Below are positions 41,834 through 49,985 of a stretch of DNA of 64,000 nucleotides, piece by piece. The DNA comes from Lentzea alba (GTDB lineage: Bacteria > Actinomycetota > Actinomycetes > Mycobacteriales > Pseudonocardiaceae). The stretch is from assembly GCF_011067745.1 (NCBI RefSeq), contig NZ_JAAMPJ010000003.1, forward strand, positions 496,001-560,000. Direction: 5' to 3'. The first letter of the stretch is position 1, and each line of letters starts with the position of its first letter. The notes under the pieces are model-generated. The model was not told the DNA's origin. It saw nothing but the letters and a program-made list of their open reading frames with translations, and ran no database searches. The translations under genes and the position numbers were made by a program.

Positions 41834-43984
41834 ATGCCGGACAACGGCTACGACCGCGCCGCGGTCGAGAACGTACTCGCGAAGGTGCGGGCGGAGGGAC
41901 GGTCGTCGCTCACCGCACCGGAGGGCAAGCGGGTCTGCGACGCCTACGGGATCGCGACCCCGGCCGAGGCGCTGGCGAAGTCGTCGGAGGGCGCCGTCGC
42001 GTTCGCCGAGGAGATCGGCTACCCGGTCGTGCTCAAGATCGTCTCACCGGACATCCTGCACAAGACCGAGGCCGGCGGCGTCCTGGTGGGCCTGCGGAAC
42101 TCAGCCGAGGTCGCCGAGGGCTACCGCGCGATCATCCACAACGCCAAGAACTACCAGGCCGACGCCGAGATCACCGGTGTCCAGGTCCAGCAACAGCTGC
42201 AGACCGGCAAGGACGTGCACGAGGTGATCGTGGGCGCCACCACCGACGAGACGTTCGGCAAGATCGTCGCGTTCGGGCTCGGCGGTGTCCTGGTCGAGGT
42301 GCTCAAGGACGTCACCTTCCGGCTGGCGCCCACGAGTGCCTCCGAGGCGCTGTCGATGGTCAACGGCATCGCGGCGGCGGAGATCCTGCACGGAGTGCGT
42401 GGCGCGCAAGGCGTCGACACGGGCAAGCTCGCCGACCTGATCCACCGCGTCTCGGCCCTGGTCACGGACTTCCCGCAGCTCGCGGAGGTCGACCTCAACC
42501 CGGTGCTCGCCACTCCCGGTGGCGCCACGGCGGTCGACGTGCGGATCCTCGTGGACGAGAACGCCGCGAAACAGCCGCACCGGTTCACCCAGGACGAGAT
42601 CCTCGCCTCGATGAACCGGATCATGAAACCGGCGGCCGTCGCCGTGATCGGTGCCTCGAACGAAGAGGGCAAGATCGGCAACTCGGTGATGAAGAACCTC
42701 GTCAACGGCGGGTTCCAGGGAGAGATCTATCCGATCAACCCCAAGGCCGACGAAATTCTCGATCGGAAGGCCTTCGCGAGCATCGCCGACGTTCCAGGAG
42801 ACGTCGACGTCGCGGTGTTCGCCATCCCGGCCAAGTTCGTACCGGCCGCACTCGAAGAGGTCGGCAAGAAGGGCGTCGCCGGCGCGATCATGATCCCGTC
42901 CGGGTTCGGCGAAACGGGCAACGTCGAACTGCAGGAGGAGATCGTCACGATCGCGCGCAAGCACGGAGTGCGCATCCTCGGTCCGAACATCTACGGCTAC
43001 TACTACACGCCGGAGAACCTCTCGGCGACGTTCTGCACGCCGTACGACGTCAAGGGCGGAGTCGCCCTGTCGTCGCAGAGTGGCGGAATCGGCATGGCGA
43101 TCCTCGGATTCAGCCGTTCCGCGGGCATGGGCGTCTCCGCGATCGTCGGTGTGGGCAACAAGGCCGACATCGACGAGGACGACCTGCTGACGTTCTTCGA
43201 GCAGGACCCCAACACCCAGCTCGTCGCGATGCACCTGGAAGACCTGAAGGACGGCCGTTCCTTCGCGGAGACGGCGAAGCGGGTGTCCACCAAGAAACCG
43301 GTCGTCGTTCTGAAAGCCGGACGAACCGACCAGGGTGCCAAGGCCGCCAGCTCGCACACCGGCGCACTGGCGGGCAACGACCGGGTCTACGACGACATCC
43401 TCAAGCAGAGCGGCGTGATCCGCGCACCCGGCCTGAACGACCTGCTGGAGTACGCGCGCGGCATCCCGCTGCTGGCCACGCCCAAGGGCGAGAACGTCGT
43501 CATCATCACCGGCGCGGGCGGCTCGGGTGTGTTGCTCTCGGACGCCTGTGTGGACAACGGGTTGTCGCTCATGACCATTCCGGACGACCTGGACGCGGCG
43601 TTCCGGAAGTTCATCCCGCCGTTCGGCGCGGCGGGCAACCCGGTCGACATCACCGGGGGCGAACCGCCCTCGACGTACCGGAACACGATCGCGCTCGGAC
43701 TCGCGGACGACCGCATCCACTCGCTGATCCTGGGCTACTGGCACACCATCGTCACGCCACCGATGGTGTTCGCGAAGCTCGTGGTCGACGTCGTGGAGGA
43801 GTACCGGGCGAACGGCATCCACAAGCCCGTCGTCGCCTCGCTCGCCGGCGACGTGCAGGTGGAGGAGGCCAGCGAGTACCTGTACCGGAACGGAGTGGTT
43901 GCGTATCCGTACACAACGGAGAAACCTGTCGCGGTACTGGGAGCGAAGTACCGGTGGGCACGTGCCGCTGGGCTGCTTGGGTAA
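41834..43984 (+). CDS. Fused ADP-forming acyl-CoA synthetase (acetate-CoA ligase type)
   Basis: 716 residues from the ATG at 41834, with AGGGAGA upstream. The domain order is beta then alpha. An ATP-grasp part (about 1-235) has YPVVLKIVSPDILHKTEAGGV. It is followed by a CoA-binding part with AVAVIGASNEEGKIGNSV and a ligase part with the phosphohistidine region SSHTGALAGND. It makes an acyl-CoA from acid, CoA and ATP, or the reverse. In this operon the acid may be oxalate or formate. It could prime the Frc/Oxc cycle with CoA ester or recover ATP from it. Which direction runs cannot be decided from sequence. Confidence 0.88.
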   Translation: MPDNGYDRAAVENVLAKVRAEGRSSLTAPEGKRVCDAYGIATPAEALAKSSEGAVAFAEEIGYPVVLKIVSPDILHKTEAGGVLVGLRNSAEVAEGYRAIIHNAKNYQADAEITGVQVQQQLQTGKDVHEVIVGATTDETFGKIVAFGLGGVLVEVLKDVTFRLAPTSASEALSMVNGIAAAEILHGVRGAQGVDTGKLADLIHRVSALVTDFPQLAEVDLNPVLATPGGATAVDVRILVDENAAKQPHRFTQDEILASMNRIMKPAAVAVIGASNEEGKIGNSVMKNLVNGGFQGEIYPINPKADEILDRKAFASIADVPGDVDVAVFAIPAKFVPAALEEVGKKGVAGAIMIPSGFGETGNVELQEEIVTIARKHGVRILGPNIYGYYYTPENLSATFCTPYDVKGGVALSSQSGGIGMAILGFSRSAGMGVSAIVGVGNKADIDEDDLLTFFEQDPNTQLVAMHLEDLKDGRSFAETAKRVSTKKPVVVLKAGRTDQGAKAASSHTGALAGNDRVYDDILKQSGVIRAPGLNDLLEYARGIPLLATPKGENVVIITGAGGSGVLLSDACVDNGLSLMTIPDDLDAAFRKFIPPFGAAGNPVDITGGEPPSTYRNTIALGLADDRIHSLILGYWHTIVTPPMVFAKLVVDVVEEYRANGIHKPVVASLAGDVQVEEASEYLYRNGVVAYPYTTEKPVAVLGAKYRWARAAGLLG

Positions 43985-44023
43985 CGGCAGATTTTTCTTG
44001 TAGCAAGGGAGAGATGGCCCGTC

Positions 44024-44050
44024 CGCGACCGTGACACGCCCACGGTCGCG
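44024..44050 (+). terminator. Hairpin between the frc operon and the Nramp-like gene
   Basis: CGCGACCGTG-N7-CACGGTCGCG, a perfect 10-bp stem, 39 bases after the ligase stop and 52 bases before the next start. It may end the oxc-frc-ligase transcript or attenuate read-through into the transporter genes. Confidence 0.6.
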
Positions 44051-44102
44051 AACCCGCCAGGGAGGTCAACGAAGACAGCCGGTCCTCTGGAGGTTGTTAA
44101 CC

Positions 44103-45596
44103 GTGGATGATCCAAATCTGGTCGCTCGAACGGAAGTCAGTTCGCCTCCCGAGAAGGAGCGGTTCTGGCCCGCGGGCAGGCTGGAAGCGATGCCCATCAG
44201 GAAACTGCCCGACGCACCACCGTCGATCCACCTGCTCGGCCCCACGGTGTTCCTGGTGGCGCTCGGCGTGGGCATGGGCGAGTCCTACATGTGGCCGCGC
44301 CTGGTGCTGGTCTTCGGACCGGACATCAGGTGGCTCTTCCTGGTCGGCGTGACGTTGCAGGCCGTCGTCATGCTGGAGATGGCCAGGTACGCGATGGCGA
44401 CGGGGGAGAGCATCTTCTTCGGCGCCGCACGCGTGTTCAAACCGATCATGTGGTTCTTCTTCGTCGTGGCGATACTCGTCTACATCTGGCCGGGTCATCT
44501 CTCCGCCGGGGCGGCGGCCCTGGAAAAGATCACCGGCATACCGTGGACGGTGTCGGCCTGCGTCGGCCTGATCCTGGTCGGGATCCTGTTCAGCCTGGCC
44601 AAGGTCATCTACAACCTGCTCGAGAACCTGCTGTCCATCCTCATCGGACTGCTCGTCGTCAGCACGGCCGTGGTGGCGGCGCTGGTCGGCACCTGGGGCG
44701 ATCTGACCAGCACGGTGACCGGCATGTTCCAGTTCGGGTACTTCCCGGCGCAGGCCATGTCGCCCGAGTGGTTCCCGATCATCGTCGGCTCGATCGCGTT
44801 CGCCGGCCCGTCCGGCATGCAGCAGATGTGGTACACGCTGCACCTGCGCGACAGCGGCGCCGGCATGGGCGCGCACATCCCGAAGCTGCGCGGCCTGCGG
44901 CACGCGGGCGAGGAAGAGCAGATGCCGTCCCGCGGCTTCATGTTCGACACCGAGGACAAGTCGGAGCTCGCCAAGTGGAAGGGCTGGCGGCGCTGGGTGA
45001 CGTTCGACGCCCTGTTGTTGTTCTGGGGCATCACGATGCTCGTCACGGTTTCTTTCACGGTCCTCGCGCAGTCGGCCAGCCGGACCTCTCCGGACGTCAA
45101 GGCGCTGATCGAGTCCGGTGAGCGCGAGGCGGCGCTGAACGCCATGTCGGACGCCTTCGCGTCAGCGGGCGGACCGGTGCTCGGTGGCGTGTTCCTCGGG
45201 TTCATCGCACTGATCGGCCTGAACGCCACGCTGGGCCTGTTCGACTCGTTCTCGCGCGGCCAGGCGGACATGACCTACCACTTCGTCAAGGGCGCGAAGA
45301 AGTTCCGCATGTCGCACCTCTACGCGGGATTCCTGTGGGGCGTCATCACGTTCGGCATCCTGATCCTGCTGTTCGGGCCAGCCGACGGACCGGGAGCGAT
45401 CCTCGACGTGCTCGCGTTCCTGTCGACGTTCGCCATGGGCGCCTACTGCGTCGTGCTCCTGCTGGTGAACAACCGGATGCTGCCCAAACCCATCCGGCCC
45501 AAGCTGATCACGAACCTCATCATCGGCTTCGGCGCCCTGTTCTACCTGGGCATGCTGTTCTTCAGCCTCGTCAAGTTCGGGGTCGTGGTGGGCTGA
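44103..45596 (+). CDS. Nramp-like membrane transporter lacking metal-site signatures
   Basis: 497 residues from GTG, with GGAGG about ten bases upstream. About 11 transmembrane helices have the general Nramp (LeuT-fold) layout. Position 1a reads GVGMGESYMWPRLVLVFGPD instead of the DPGN signature, and helix 6 reads AGPSGMQQMWYTLHLRD instead of the metal-binding MPH motif. Metal transport is therefore uncertain. A roughly 60-residue hydrophilic loop with basic and acidic residues splits the helices near the middle. Its position after frc suggests transport of a substrate or metal linked to oxalate. It overlaps the next gene's ATG by one base. Confidence 0.75.
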   Translation: MDDPNLVARTEVSSPPEKERFWPAGRLEAMPIRKLPDAPPSIHLLGPTVFLVALGVGMGESYMWPRLVLVFGPDIRWLFLVGVTLQAVVMLEMARYAMATGESIFFGAARVFKPIMWFFFVVAILVYIWPGHLSAGAAALEKITGIPWTVSACVGLILVGILFSLAKVIYNLLENLLSILIGLLVVSTAVVAALVGTWGDLTSTVTGMFQFGYFPAQAMSPEWFPIIVGSIAFAGPSGMQQMWYTLHLRDSGAGMGAHIPKLRGLRHAGEEEQMPSRGFMFDTEDKSELAKWKGWRRWVTFDALLLFWGITMLVTVSFTVLAQSASRTSPDVKALIESGEREAALNAMSDAFASAGGPVLGGVFLGFIALIGLNATLGLFDSFSRGQADMTYHFVKGAKKFRMSHLYAGFLWGVITFGILILLFGPADGPGAILDVLAFLSTFAMGAYCVVLLLVNNRMLPKPIRPKLITNLIIGFGALFYLGMLFFSLVKFGVVVG

Positions 45597-46039
45597 TGAC
45601 GCAGATCCGCGAAGGCTTTCTGAAAGAAGCGGTGCCCGGCGCGTTCGTCGGTCTCGCCGCGGGGCTCATCGCGGGAGGGCTGGCCGCGCTCGTCGGCCAG
45701 CCGCTCGGGTGGGCTCTCGTGACGATGGTGGCGCTCGGCCTGCCGCTGGGCGCGTTCGGCGGTGGTTTCGGCCTGCTGGTGGCGGCAGGCCGGCTCCCGG
45801 CGGGGCGGTTCGCGCCGGTGGCGCTCTACTGGCTCGTGGCGTTCCCGCTGGCCAGGCTCATTCACGAGACCACCGTGAGCCTGGTGCTCACCGGCCAGGT
45901 TCGCCTGCCTGCGGACCTGGCCGGTTTCCTCGCCTACCAAGGGATCGTGAGTTTCGGCTGGGCCATCGGTTTCCTGTGGCTGCACGAACGCATCGCGATG
46001 CGACTGCGAGCGCGTTCGGACGCCACCGCCTCCCGCTGA
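45596..46039 (+). CDS. Small four-helix membrane protein
   Basis: 147 residues with about four hydrophobic segments: FVGLAAGLIAGGLAALV, ALVTMVALGLPLGAFGGGF, PVALYWLVAFPLARLI and YQGIVSFGWAIGFLW. No family recognised. The ATG overlaps the stop of the Nramp-like gene, so the two are translationally coupled and may form one transport complex. The charged C terminus faces the cytoplasm if the count of four is right. Confidence 0.7.
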   Translation: MTQIREGFLKEAVPGAFVGLAAGLIAGGLAALVGQPLGWALVTMVALGLPLGAFGGGFGLLVAAGRLPAGRFAPVALYWLVAFPLARLIHETTVSLVLTGQVRLPADLAGFLAYQGIVSFGWAIGFLWLHERIAMRLRARSDATASR

Positions 46040-46066
46040 CCTTCCCTTCCGCCGAAGGAGCCAAGG

Positions 46067-47020
46067 ATGTTGGATCTGCCCGTCTGGGTGTGGATCGCGA
46101 CCGTGGGCGGACTCGCCCTGGTGATCGCGTTCGACTTCTACCTCGTGGTGCGCAAGCCGCACGAACCCACTTTTCGCGAGTCCGTCTACTGGGTCGTGTT
46201 CTACGTCGGCCTGGCTGTCCTCTTCGGACTCGGCGTGACGCTGTTCGCCGGTGGGCAGCACGGTGGCGAGTTCTTCGCCGGCTGGATCACCGAGTACTCG
46301 CTCAGCGTCGACAACCTGTTCGTGTTCGTCCTCATCATGGCCCGGTTCGCGGTGCCTCGGGAGCAGCGGCAGAAGGTGCTGATCGTGGGCATCCTGCTGG
46401 CGTTGCTGCTGCGGGCGATCTTCATCGCGGTCGGCGCCGAGGCGATCTCCCGGTTCGACTGGCTCTTCTACGTCTTCGGTGCGTTCCTCATCTACACCGC
46501 GTGGAAGCTGGTGGCGCACAACGAGACCGAGGAGGCCGAGTTCTCCGAGAACGCCGCGTTGCGCACGGTGCGCAAGGTGTTTCCCCGCGCGAGTCCGCTG
46601 CTGATCGTCATGGTCGCGGTCGGCACCACGGACCTGCTGTTCGCGGTGGACTCGATTCCGGCGATCTTCGGCCTGACCAAGGAGCCGTACCTGGTGCTCA
46701 CTGCCAACGCGTTCGCGTTGATGGGCCTGCGCCAGCTCTTCTTCCTGGTGGGCGGACTGCTGGATCGCCTGGTGCACCTCAGCAAGGGCCTTGCGGTGGT
46801 GCTCGCGTTCATCGGGCTCAAGCTCATCTTCGAGGCGATGCACCACCACGGTGTGTCGTGGGCTCCGGAGATTCCGATCGTCGTGTCTCTCGGCGTGATC
46901 GTCCTGACCCTGGCGATCACCACGGTGTGGAGTCTGCACACCTCCCGGCGGGCCGCCCGCGCCGCCGTGGAGGAGGCTGAAGCTCAACGCTCTCAACGAG
47001 TTGAGGGCGCTCAGCCGTGA
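46067..47020 (+). CDS. TerC-family membrane protein
   Basis: 317 residues with about eight transmembrane helices. The family motifs are EYSLSVDNLFVFVLIMARFAVP and DLLFAVDSIPAIFGLTKEPYLV, each with the acidic residues that bind cation. TerC/Alx proteins export Mn2+ or help metallate exported enzymes. Standing 27 bases after an Nramp-like gene pair, it may balance metal or load metal on exoenzymes. A basic tail rich in Arg and Glu ends the protein. Its 3' end overlaps the convergent small gene by 10 bases. Confidence 0.9.
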   Translation: MLDLPVWVWIATVGGLALVIAFDFYLVVRKPHEPTFRESVYWVVFYVGLAVLFGLGVTLFAGGQHGGEFFAGWITEYSLSVDNLFVFVLIMARFAVPREQRQKVLIVGILLALLLRAIFIAVGAEAISRFDWLFYVFGAFLIYTAWKLVAHNETEEAEFSENAALRTVRKVFPRASPLLIVMVAVGTTDLLFAVDSIPAIFGLTKEPYLVLTANAFALMGLRQLFFLVGGLLDRLVHLSKGLAVVLAFIGLKLIFEAMHHHGVSWAPEIPIVVSLGVIVLTLAITTVWSLHTSRRAARAAVEEAEAQRSQRVEGAQP

Positions 47021-47196
47021 ATCGTGTGGCCCTCGGCGTCCTTGCGGAGCGTCTTCGCCACGGCCGCGACGGCCTCGGCGTCCTTGCGCTGCTCGTTCAG
47101 CGCGGTGGACAGCCCGAGGCCGATCGCGCGGCCGTCGGCGGAGGCGCCCCCGCGCGGCTGGGTGAGCGAACGCGCGAAGTTCTTGAAGCGGGACAT
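47011..47196 (-). CDS. Small conserved-style protein of unknown function
   Basis: 61 residues from the ATG at 47196, preceded by a strong AGGAGGAAG. It is basic at the start (MSRFKNFARSLTQPRGG), then an amphipathic helix (ALNEQRKDAEAVAAVAKTLRKDAEG) and a His-containing end. Not recognised. A variant of the regulon operator lies about 147 bases upstream of its start, which hints at membership in the same regulon. Confidence 0.6.
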   Translation of the reverse strand: MSRFKNFARSLTQPRGGASADGRAIGLGLSTALNEQRKDAEAVAAVAKTLRKDAEGHTIHG

Positions 47197-47342
47197 GGTC
47201 TTCCTCCTGTCGATGGTCGTTCCCGAGGCGCGCAGAAACCCACCAGGCACTGTCGCACGGGACCAGCAGGGTTGCGGCCGGGATCCTCGCCACTGGATAC
47301 CCGTTCGGGCTCCTGGTTGATCCCGTCCCTGCCGAGATTCAG

Positions 47343-47364
47343 CATACTGCGTTTTGTATGCAAT
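47343..47364. promoter_or_regulatory. Variant operator with 8-base spacer
   Basis: CATAC-N8-GTATG followed by CAAT. The half-sites are those of the regulon operator but the spacer is 8 instead of 1. It lies downstream of gntR and upstream of the 61-residue protein gene on the minus strand. Confidence 0.5.
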
Positions 47365-47436
47365 CCACGACCATCGTGTCGCGGATCACCCGTGCGGCAC
47401 CAAATGACCGATTTCGGGTGATCTGAGCGTAATGGC

Positions 47437-48150
47437 TCACTTACTGTCGGTGGTCTTCCGGTCGTGGTAGGTCTGCCGGGTCTGCTCGGCGTGCCGGTGC
47501 ATGACCTCGCCTGCTCGCTCTCCGTCACCGTCGGCGATCGCTGAAATCAACTCAGCGTGTTCGTTCCACGAGTCACGGCTGCGCGGGCGGGCGATCGGCG
47601 TGTAGTACCAGCGGACCCGGCGGTCGACCAGGCCGATCATCTCGGACAGGACCTTGTTGCGGCCGATCGCCGCGACGGCCGCGTGCAGGTTGGCGTTCGC
47701 CTCGACCAGGCGTTCCACGTCGGCGGCGGCCAGGGCGTCCTCGCCGGCCTTCTGCAGCTTCTTGAGCTGCTTCACGTCGGACGCCGTCGCGTGTTCGGCG
47801 GCGAGCTTGGCGGAGTAGGTCTCCAGCACGCTGCGCACGGCGAGCAGCTGGTCGGCCTCCTCCTCGGTCGGGGTGTGCACGAAGGCACCCTGGGCGGGGC
47901 GCAGGTCGACCCATCCGTCAGTCTGGAGTCGCTGCAGTGCCTCGCGCACCGGCTGCCTGCTCACGCCCAGGTACTCGGCGAGCTCGGCCTCGACCAGGTG
48001 CTGGCCGGGCGCGAGGGTGCGGTTGACGATGAGTTCGAGCAAGGCGTCGTAGACGGCTTGTCGCAGCGGTGCCGGCCGTTCGACCCGGCGGCTGGCCGCG
48101 GCGCTGAGAGGGCCGCGGGCGGCCCGGCGGCCACTGGGCAAAGAGGTCAT
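47437..48150 (-). CDS. GntR-family regulator, FadR/FCD type
   Basis: 237 residues from the ATG at 48150; a longer frame to 48180 would start inside the operator. The winged HTH (about 25-90) has LRQAVYDALLELIVNRTLAPG and YLGVSRQPVREALQRLQTDGW. The FCD ligand domain (about 100-225) has LLAVRSVLETYSAKLAAEHA, NANLHAAV and SWNEHAELISAIADGDGERA, with the metal-binding Asp/His pattern. It is the probable regulator of the oxalate/formate genes. Two palindromic sites stand in its divergent promoter. There is no clear ribosome site before the ATG, so it may be leaderless. Confidence 0.9.
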   Translation of the reverse strand: MTSLPSGRRAARGPLSAAASRRVERPAPLRQAVYDALLELIVNRTLAPGQHLVEAELAEYLGVSRQPVREALQRLQTDGWVDLRPAQGAFVHTPTEEEADQLLAVRSVLETYSAKLAAEHATASDVKQLKKLQKAGEDALAAADVERLVEANANLHAAVAAIGRNKVLSEMIGLVDRRVRWYYTPIARPRSRDSWNEHAELISAIADGDGERAGEVMHRHAEQTRQTYHDRKTTDSK

Positions 48151-48159
48151 GCGGCACAG

Positions 48160-48180
48160 AATACAGCTTTTCGTATGCAA
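48160..48180. promoter_or_regulatory. Variant operator upstream of gntR
   Basis: AATAC-N8-GTATG followed by CAA, starting 9 bases before the gntR ATG. It has the 8-base-spacer form also seen at 47343. Its position fits autorepression of gntR. Confidence 0.55.
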
Positions 48181-48213
48181 AAAGCACTTCTACCACAATG
48201 GTCGTGTTGTCCG

Positions 48214-48228
48214 TATACTGTATGCAAT
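48214..48228. promoter_or_regulatory. Oxalate/formate regulon operator (panE-like / gntR)
   Basis: TATAC-T-GTATG followed by CAAT, with one mismatch to the perfect palindrome. It contains TATACT, a good -10 hexamer, and lies 19 bases before the panE-like ATG. It would block that promoter when bound. Confidence 0.7.
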
Positions 48229-48247
48229 TTGACGAGCGGGGCGTGAC

Positions 48248-49225
48248 ATGAAGATCGCTGTTCTCGGAGCCGGAGCGATCGGTGCCTACGTCGGTGCGGC
48301 CTTGCATCGTGCGGGGGTGGAGGTCCACCTGATCGCGCGTGGAGCTCACCTCGCCGCCATGCGGGAGCACGGCGTGCGGGTGCTGAGTCCGCGCGGTGAT
48401 TTCACCGCGCGTCCACATGCGACTTCGGATCCCGCCGAAGTGGGCGAGGTCGACTACGTTTTCCTCGGCCTGAAGGCGTACTCGTACGCGTCGTCAGGCG
48501 ATCTGCTGGCACCGCTGATGGGACCGGACACCGCCGTGATCGCGGCGCAGAACGGGATCCCGTGGTGGTACTTCCACGGCATGACCGGGCATCCCCTGGA
48601 GGGACAACGGATCGAGGCCGTGGACCCCGGTGGCTCGGTCACGGCCGTGCTGCCCATGGAACGGGCGATCGGCTGTGTCGTCTACTGCTCGACCGAGATC
48701 GAGTCGCCCGGCGTGATCCGCCACCTGGAGGGCACGCGGTTCTCGATCGGCGAACCCGACCGCAGCATCTCCGCGCGCTGCGTCGCGCTGAGCGAGGCGA
48801 TGATCGCGGGCGGGCTGAAGTGCCCGGTGGAGAAGGACGTCCGCGAGGACATCTGGATCAAACTGATGGGCAACGTGGCGTTCAACCCGTTGAGCGCCCT
48901 GACCCGCGCGACCATGGTGGAGATCTGCGACCACGACGACAGCCGCGACCTGGTGGCCCAGATGATGGCGGAGACCCTGACCATCGCGCGGGCCGCGGGC
49001 TGTGACCCGAACATCTCGATCGACAAGCGCATCGACGGCGCCCGGCGGGTCGGGCACCACAAGACGTCGATGCTGCAGGACCTGGAGGCGGGCAAGCGGC
49101 TGGAGATCGACGCGATCATCGGCGCCGTGGTGGAGATCGCCGAGCTCACCCGCGTGCCGGCACCGACGCTGCGGCACGTGTACGCGGCCATTGACCTCTT
49201 GTCGCGGACGTCCGTGGTGTCGTAG
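48248..49225 (+). CDS. PanE/ApbA-like reductase, candidate oxalyl-CoA reductase
   Basis: 325 residues with the ketopantoate-reductase fold. NADPH motif VLGAGAIGAYVGAAL (residues 4-18). The substrate/catalytic region EDIWIKLMGNVAFNPLSAL has the family's Lys and Asn, and a helical C-terminal domain contains HHKTSMLQDLEAGKRLEIDAI. Normal PanE makes pantoate for CoA. However, in Methylobacterium extorquens AM1 the homologue PanE2 reduces oxalyl-CoA to glyoxylate. This gene is divergent from the regulator and behind a regulon operator, so the second function is favoured here. The alternative is a regulated ketopantoate reductase. Confidence 0.82.
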   Translation: MKIAVLGAGAIGAYVGAALHRAGVEVHLIARGAHLAAMREHGVRVLSPRGDFTARPHATSDPAEVGEVDYVFLGLKAYSYASSGDLLAPLMGPDTAVIAAQNGIPWWYFHGMTGHPLEGQRIEAVDPGGSVTAVLPMERAIGCVVYCSTEIESPGVIRHLEGTRFSIGEPDRSISARCVALSEAMIAGGLKCPVEKDVREDIWIKLMGNVAFNPLSALTRATMVEICDHDDSRDLVAQMMAETLTIARAAGCDPNISIDKRIDGARRVGHHKTSMLQDLEAGKRLEIDAIIGAVVEIAELTRVPAPTLRHVYAAIDLLSRTSVVS

Positions 49226-49236
49226 TCGGTGCCGGC

Positions 49237-49842
49237 TCAGCCCGGCAGGCTCCCGACCACCGCGCCGTTCTCGTCCAGCACGCGGATGCTCGGCACGTCC
49301 TGCGCGTCCACCGACAACACGATGCGGGGCCGGCCCTTCGAGTCGTTGAGCGCGAGCACCGCGCCGTCCCCCGTCGACCAGACCAGCTCGACCCTGGTGG
49401 GCATGGGCGGTGTCTGCTCGACGGGCAGGCGCGGGTCGGGCATCTGCTTGAAGAACAACGCGGTCGCGCCGTGCTCTCCCTGCCACTTGGTGCCCAGGGT
49501 GATGGCCTGCGCGTTGAGGTAGTCGAGGGAGAAGCTGGCCTCCGACGCTCCCGCGACGATGCCGCCGCGTTCGGAGCCGTTCTCGTCGTTGAAGATCAGG
49601 TAGGTGCCGTGCTCAGGCCCCTGACGCTGCTCGGCCGGAATCACCTTGCCGCCGATGATCACCGGCGGGCGCCGCGTGTCGGCGAGTACGCGCTGCCGCC
49701 CCCGGTTGTCCCGCACGGTGAAGGACTGCCTGGCCTGGTCGCCTCGTGTCTCGGCGGTCGCGGGCGGGGTGAGGACTGCGCCCGTGGTGACCGCGAGTGC
49801 GGCTCCCTGCAGGGCGGCACGCCTGGACAACGGTGGTGTCAT
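49237..49842 (-). CDS. Tat-exported protein of unknown function
   Basis: 201 residues. The twin-arginine signal LSRRAALQGAALAVTTGAVLT then ATAE places the protein outside the membrane. The mature part is rich in beta-type segments (GTYLIFNDENGSERGGIVAG, RPRIVLSVDAQDVPSIRVLDENG) but no family is recognised. It is divergent from the formate dehydrogenase operon across a 143-base gap that holds the operator. Whether it shares the regulation is unknown. Confidence 0.75.
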   Translation of the reverse strand: MTPPLSRRAALQGAALAVTTGAVLTPPATAETRGDQARQSFTVRDNRGRQRVLADTRRPPVIIGGKVIPAEQRQGPEHGTYLIFNDENGSERGGIVAGASEASFSLDYLNAQAITLGTKWQGEHGATALFFKQMPDPRLPVEQTPPMPTRVELVWSTGDGAVLALNDSKGRPRIVLSVDAQDVPSIRVLDENGAVVGSLPG

Positions 49843-49952
49843 GCGTGCCAGTGAACCGGTGGCGCTCCCGATGATCACTGGGGCGAGCCACCGTTGCGGT
49901 GGTAGGGCCACCTCGACCAAGAAATCCGCACAAGGGCTAGCGCATACCGAAG

Positions 49953-49967
49953 ATTGCATACAGTATG
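49953..49967. promoter_or_regulatory. Oxalate/formate regulon operator (fdh operon)
   Basis: ATTG followed by the perfect palindrome CATAC-A-GTATG, 18 bases before the fdhA ATG. The CAAT/ATTG flank is on the opposite side compared with the other perfect sites, so the element is inverted here. Confidence 0.75.
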
Positions 49968-49985
49968 GACGTAGGAGGTGTCGTG

